From Synergistaceae bacterium (GTDB taxonomy: Bacteria; Synergistota; Synergistia; Synergistales; 79-D21), in assembly GCA_029267465.1 (NCBI GenBank), contig JAJUIT010000004.1, forward strand, positions 1-35,450: 35,450 nt of DNA. Reading direction: 5' to 3'. Under the pieces are notes generated by a model. The model did no database searches. It saw nothing but the letters and a program-made list of their open reading frames with translations, and was not told the DNA's origin. This document shows, one piece after another, positions 32,156-35,450 of this stretch. Both the position numbers and the translations under genes were made by a program. How positions within the stretch are numbered: the stretch's first letter is position 1; every line of letters begins with the position of its first letter.

Positions 32156-32253
32156 CGGAAATCCCTCCCTTCCTGCTTCATTGTAAGGCCAATTCTACCG
32201 GAACGACATTGACGCGCCAGACCGAATGTTCTTCCAATCACTACCGTTTAAGA

Positions 32254-32282
32254 TTGACATAGGAGCGCTTCGGTGAAAGAAT
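32254..32282 (+). promoter_or_regulatory. Probable promoter of the DUF3311-symporter-M20 operon
   Basis: A perfect TTGACA (32254-32259) is followed after 17 bp by AAGAAT (32277-32282), a weak -10; TACAGT at 32282-32287 would need a 22-bp spacer. The region is AT-rich and is the only long gap before the operon. Confidence 0.4.
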
Positions 32283-32343
32283 ACAGTAGATTGGTCCTGG
32301 TTTTTTATTCTCATTCTCATTTAAACCGTTGGAGGTGATCCTG

Positions 32344-32556
32344 TTGGGACTCACAAAAGGGGAAAGGAAGTCGCTGATCTTCATGCTCATTGCGATCCTG
32401 GGATTCATGCCCCCGGTGACCAATTGGGCGAACCGGATTGAGCCGTTCGTGCTAGGGATGCCGTTCCTTCTCTTCTGGCAGGGGCTCATGATCTTCGGCA
32501 CCTTCGTCTGCATGGCGCTGGCCTATTTCGTCACGGAAGGAGCGGATAGGAAATGA
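32344..32556 (+). CDS. DUF3311-type small membrane protein
   Basis: A 70-residue protein with two membrane helices. The TTG at 32344 follows GGAGGTGATC, an unusually complete ribosome site, at spacing 7; the in-frame TTG at 32329 precedes that site and is not used. The NRIEPFVLGMPFLLFW segment (N..P...G.PF...W) matches the DUF3311 family, small proteins encoded next to sodium/solute symporters and thought to be accessory subunits. It overlaps the symporter start (ATGA). Confidence 0.78.
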   Translation: MGLTKGERKSLIFMLIAILGFMPPVTNWANRIEPFVLGMPFLLFWQGLMIFGTFVCMALAYFVTEGADRK

Positions 32557-34037
32557 CCATCACGCTCGTCATCATCTTCGGGTGGCTTCTGGCCACCACC
32601 ATCGTCGGGGTAATGGCGGGCCGCAACCGGGCCTTCAGCATGGAGGAGTATTTCGTTGCCGGCCGGTCGTTCGGCCTGATCCTCTTCTACACGACCGCCG
32701 CTGCGGAAATCTACAGCTCCTTCGCCTTCCTGGGCCTGGCCGGCTGGGCCTACAGCAAGGGCATCAGCATCACCTACGCGCTCGCTTACGGCTCCATCTC
32801 CTACGCCATCTACTTCTTCCTCGGCCCCAGGATCAACCGCCTGGGCAAGAAAATGAACTACATCAGCCAGCCGGACTACCTTGAGGACCGGTACGGCAGC
32901 AAGGCCCTGGGGATCCTCGTGGCCGTGGTCGGCGTCGTGTTTATCGTCCCGTATCTCCAGCTTCAGATCATGGGAAGCGGGCTCATCGTGCAGCTGGCCT
33001 CCGGCGGGGCCATCACCTGGCAGACCGCCGTCCTGATCAGCTTCATCGCGGCGGTCATCTTCGTCTACGTCTCGGGCCTTCGGGGCATCGGCTGGACCAA
33101 CTTCATGCAGGCCATCATCATGCTGATCGGCATGGGCTCCGTCGGGTTCCTGATCTCCAACCACTATTTCGGAGGGGTCGGGAAAATGTTCGAGACCCTC
33201 GCCCAGATCAAGCCGTCCCACCTGACCCTCCCCGACACTTCCGGAAACGGGCTGTTCTGGTACGCTTCCACGGCCCTGCTTTCCGGCCTGGGCTTCTGGA
33301 TGTGGCCCCACCTATTCTCGGCCACGTACAGCGCCAAGAGCGAACACATCGTGCGGCGCAACGCCGTCATCCTGCCCCTGTACCAGCTGGCCATGATCCC
33401 CGTGGTCATCGTGGGATTCGCTGTTGCGGCCAAGGTCGGCATGGATCCCGCTTTCGGGGCCAGAATCGCCAAGCCGGACCAGGCCATGTTCGTGGCCCTG
33501 CTGGACAGCATGCCCCCGTGGATCGTCGGGCTGCTGGGCGCCGGCGGACTGGCCGCTTCCATCTCCACCTCCTCGGGCCTGATCCTCACGGCCGCGAACC
33601 TGACGGCCCGAAACATCCTGCAGAAGGGGCTCAAGCAGGACATGACCGACATGCAGGTCGCCAAGACGGGAAGGCTGCTGGTCCCGGTCTACACGGCCGT
33701 CGCCCTGGCCTTCGCCTTCCTGGCCCCCTCGATGCTGGTGAACCTGCTGATCACGGGGTATTCCGGCATCACCCAGTTCTTCCCGGGCGTGGTCCTGGGG
33801 ATTTTCAGCAAAAAGCCCACAAAGGCCGGGGTCATTTCGGGAATCCTGGTCGGCCTGGTGGCCCTGTTCACCTACCAGTTCGGCGGCATCAAGGCTCCCT
33901 TTGGCCTGCAGCCTGGCTTTGTCGGCCTGATCCTGAACTTCATCACCGTTCTCGTCGTCAGCTCCTTCACGAAACCGGTGGAAGCCGATCGGCTGCAGCG
34001 GTTCGAGAAGATCCTCTCGGCAGAGGAGGCCGCCTAG
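32553..34037 (+). CDS. Sodium:solute symporter (SSS family)
   Basis: A 494-residue integral membrane protein with about 13 hydrophobic segments, of the SSS family that includes PutP and PanF. Typical parts: SMEEYFVAGRSFG after helix 1, SSFAFLGLAGWAYSKG, ISQPDYLEDRYGSK, SGLRGIGWTNFMQAIIML and GGLAASISTSSGLILTAANL with the sodium-site Ser residues. It should import an organic anion or amino acid derivative with Na+. The neighbouring M20 amidohydrolase suggests that an N-acylated or peptide-like compound is taken up and cleaved; that is inference. It is coupled to the DUF3311 gene and ends 3 bp before the hydrolase gene. Confidence 0.9.
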   Translation: MTITLVIIFGWLLATTIVGVMAGRNRAFSMEEYFVAGRSFGLILFYTTAAAEIYSSFAFLGLAGWAYSKGISITYALAYGSISYAIYFFLGPRINRLGKKMNYISQPDYLEDRYGSKALGILVAVVGVVFIVPYLQLQIMGSGLIVQLASGGAITWQTAVLISFIAAVIFVYVSGLRGIGWTNFMQAIIMLIGMGSVGFLISNHYFGGVGKMFETLAQIKPSHLTLPDTSGNGLFWYASTALLSGLGFWMWPHLFSATYSAKSEHIVRRNAVILPLYQLAMIPVVIVGFAVAAKVGMDPAFGARIAKPDQAMFVALLDSMPPWIVGLLGAGGLAASISTSSGLILTAANLTARNILQKGLKQDMTDMQVAKTGRLLVPVYTAVALAFAFLAPSMLVNLLITGYSGITQFFPGVVLGIFSKKPTKAGVISGILVGLVALFTYQFGGIKAPFGLQPGFVGLILNFITVLVVSSFTKPVEADRLQRFEKILSAEEAA

Positions 34038-34040
34038 GCC

Positions 34041-35237
34041 ATGCTGGAGCGGATCAAGAGCCTTGCGGAAGCCTCTGCGGATCTTTTGGCGGAATGGCGC
34101 CACGATTTTCATGCGCACCCGGAGCTTTCGTTCGAGGAAATTGAGACGACAGCCCGGATCCGGGCCCGCCTGGAGGAAATGGGGTACTCGGGGATGCGCG
34201 TCGGCGCCGCGGGAATCCCGACGGGCCTGGTTGTGGACCTGAACCCGGAGAAAACGGGGCCGTGCTTTGCCCTCCGGGCGGACATCGATGCCCTGCCGAT
34301 GCAGGAACTGGGGAACCCGCCCTACAAATCGCAGCGAAACGGCGTTATGCATGCCTGCGGCCACGATTCGCACATCACCATGGTCCTTGGGGCCGCGAAG
34401 ATCCTGAAAGCCCTCGAGTCCGAGCTTCCGGGCCGGGTCCGGTTCATCTTCCAGCCCTCGGAGGAATCCCCCCACCGAAGCGGGGCCAAGGCCATGATCG
34501 AGGAAGGCGTGCTGGAGGGCGTGGACGCCATCTCGGGGCTCCACGTCTGGGGGACCATCCCCTCCGGGGTGATCGGCGTGCATGCCGGGCCATTCATGGC
34601 CGCGGCGGACGAATGGGAGTGCACCATTTTCGGCAAGGGAGGACACGGCGCCGTCCCGCACCTCGCCGCCGACCCGATCGTGGCAGCCGGTGCCGTCATC
34701 GGGGCCCTGCAGACCATCGTGAGCCGGGAGATCGACCCGCTCGAAACCGTCGTCGTCACCTGCGGGCACATGGAGGCGGGGTCGACCTTCAACATCATCC
34801 CCGACCGGGCGTTCCTGCAGGGGACCGTCCGGACCTTCAACCCGGACGTCCGGTCGGAGATGCCGCGGAGGATGGAACGAATCTGCAGCGGGATCAGCCA
34901 GGCCCTCGGCTGCCGGGCGGAATTCCACCTGAAGAACGTGCTTCCCGCCACGGTCAACGACAAGGCGTTCACCGAAGAAGCCGCGGAGGTCGCCCGAAAG
35001 GTCCTAGGCCCGGAAAAGGTGATCGAGATTCCTCCCTCCATGGGCGCCGAGGACATGAGCTACTACCTGCAGAAAGTGCCAGGCACCTTCATGTTCTTCG
35101 GCACGAAAAACGAGGAAAAGGGCATCGTCAACCCCCAGCATCACCCCGAGTACGACGTGGACGACGAGATCCTGCCGAAGGGAAGCGCCCTTCTGGCAGC
35201 GCTGGCATGGAACTTCCTGTCGGGGAAGGCTTCCTGA
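34041..35237 (+). CDS. M20-family amidohydrolase (hippurate/N-acyl amino acid hydrolase type)
   Basis: A 398-residue cytoplasmic dimetal hydrolase. Motifs: WRHDFHAHPELSFEE, LRADIDALPM, the metal-binding HACGHDSH, QPSEES with the catalytic Glu, GLHVW, the dimerisation-domain GKGGHGAVPH and the final metal His in NPQHHPEYDVDD. GAEDMSYYLQKVPG is typical for the IAA-amino-acid/hippurate hydrolase branch, which releases amino acids from N-acyl forms. The ATG is 3 bp after the symporter stop codon. The operon ends in a strong terminator. Substrate is not known. Confidence 0.9.
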   Translation: MLERIKSLAEASADLLAEWRHDFHAHPELSFEEIETTARIRARLEEMGYSGMRVGAAGIPTGLVVDLNPEKTGPCFALRADIDALPMQELGNPPYKSQRNGVMHACGHDSHITMVLGAAKILKALESELPGRVRFIFQPSEESPHRSGAKAMIEEGVLEGVDAISGLHVWGTIPSGVIGVHAGPFMAAADEWECTIFGKGGHGAVPHLAADPIVAAGAVIGALQTIVSREIDPLETVVVTCGHMEAGSTFNIIPDRAFLQGTVRTFNPDVRSEMPRRMERICSGISQALGCRAEFHLKNVLPATVNDKAFTEEAAEVARKVLGPEKVIEIPPSMGAEDMSYYLQKVPGTFMFFGTKNEEKGIVNPQHHPEYDVDDEILPKGSALLAALAWNFLSGKAS

Positions 35238-35251
35238 GGACCTCAGACATA

Positions 35252-35286
35252 AAAAAGCCCCCGCAGCTTTCAGGCGGGGGCTTTTT
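35252..35286. terminator. Bidirectional rho-independent terminator
   Basis: AAAAAGCCCCCGC pairs perfectly with GCGGGGGCTTTTT around a 9-base loop. A T-run follows the stem on both strands, so it can stop transcription of the M20 gene and of the convergent chemotaxis-receptor gene. Confidence 0.93.
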
Positions 35287-35310
35287 CTTCCTGAAAAACC
35301 GTTTCCGCTG

Positions 35311-35450
35311 CTAATCCAGCTTGAATCTCCCGACCACCTCGCGGAGGGTCGCAACACCCCCGCTCAGTTTCTGCGACTCGGCCGCCACCTGCTCCGACGC
35401 CCTCGCGCTCTCGTCCGTGGAGCGCCGGATCGTTTCCAGTGTCTCCACCA
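35311..35450 (-). CDS. Methyl-accepting chemotaxis protein, C-terminal end (partial)
   Basis: On the minus strand a frame open to the window edge encodes VETLETIRRSTDES, ARASEQVAAESQKLS and LREVVGRFKLD, then stops with TAG at 35313-35311. The helical, Ala/Ser/Glu-rich pattern with a final (V..F.L) tail is the usual end of chemotaxis receptors. Only about 46 residues are visible, so the sensor type is unknown. Confidence 0.75.
   Translation of the reverse strand, partial: VETLETIRRSTDESARASEQVAAESQKLSGGVATLREVVGRFKLD

Noticed and set aside
33312-34928. Long minus-strand frame opposite the symporter and M20 genes
   Set aside because: Shadow frame; both plus-strand genes have complete family motifs.

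Overview
The window looks like a chromosomal segment of a high-GC Gram-negative bacterium of the phylum Synergistota. The best single clue is the protein at 25113-26951, whose C-terminus (Gly run, then Cys, a hydrophobic stretch and a basic tail) has the form of the Synergist-CTERM sorting signal. Other features fit an anaerobic amino-acid fermenter: a branched-chain-type amino acid ABC transporter, an M20 amidohydrolase paired with a sodium symporter, and a tungsten/molybdenum aldehyde ferredoxin oxidoreductase. This assignment is inference from sequence; there is no rRNA in the window.

Left part (1-8141): the 3' end of a ThiF/MoeB-type E1 enzyme gene, then a complete phosphate regulon operon pstS-pstC-pstA-pstB-phoU-phoB-phoR followed by a lytic transglycosylase gene. 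A tandem 11-bp-spaced repeat upstream of pstS looks like a PhoB box.

Middle-left (8142-14111): a patch with lower-GC stretches carrying a frameshifted GT8 glycosyltransferase and a GT2 glycosyltransferase, then a compact cluster of a GT4 glycosyltransferase, an MGDG-synthase-like GT28 glycosyltransferase and a PlcP-like metallophosphoesterase. A second PhoB-box-like promoter lies directly in front of the GT28-plcP pair. Together these suggest phosphate-starvation lipid remodelling, in which phospholipids are cut to diacylglycerol and replaced by glycolipids. A decayed EAL-domain gene follows, still start-stop coupled to the phosphoesterase gene. A second lytic transglycosylase, paralogous to the first, closes the region.

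Middle (14819-24945): a minus-strand operon xthA - small EamA/SMR-type membrane protein - galE; a divergent 2TM-RCK potassium channel; then an FCD-domain regulator with a perfect 31-bp palindrome at its own promoter, coupled to a dapF-type epimerase gene and followed by livKHMGF and a coupled isoprenylcysteine-methyltransferase-like membrane protein.

Right part (24946-35450): the surface protein with propeller-like repeats; a minus-strand ECF sigma factor / zinc-finger anti-sigma factor / secreted Gly-Ser-rich protein operon; a minus-strand operon of a secreted protein, an aldehyde ferredoxin oxidoreductase (with a His replacing one cluster Cys) and a MoaD-like protein; a plus-strand DUF3311 - SSS symporter - M20 amidohydrolase operon ending in a strong bidirectional terminator; and the 3' end of a chemotaxis receptor gene. 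I saw no tRNA, rRNA, CRISPR array or insertion sequence.
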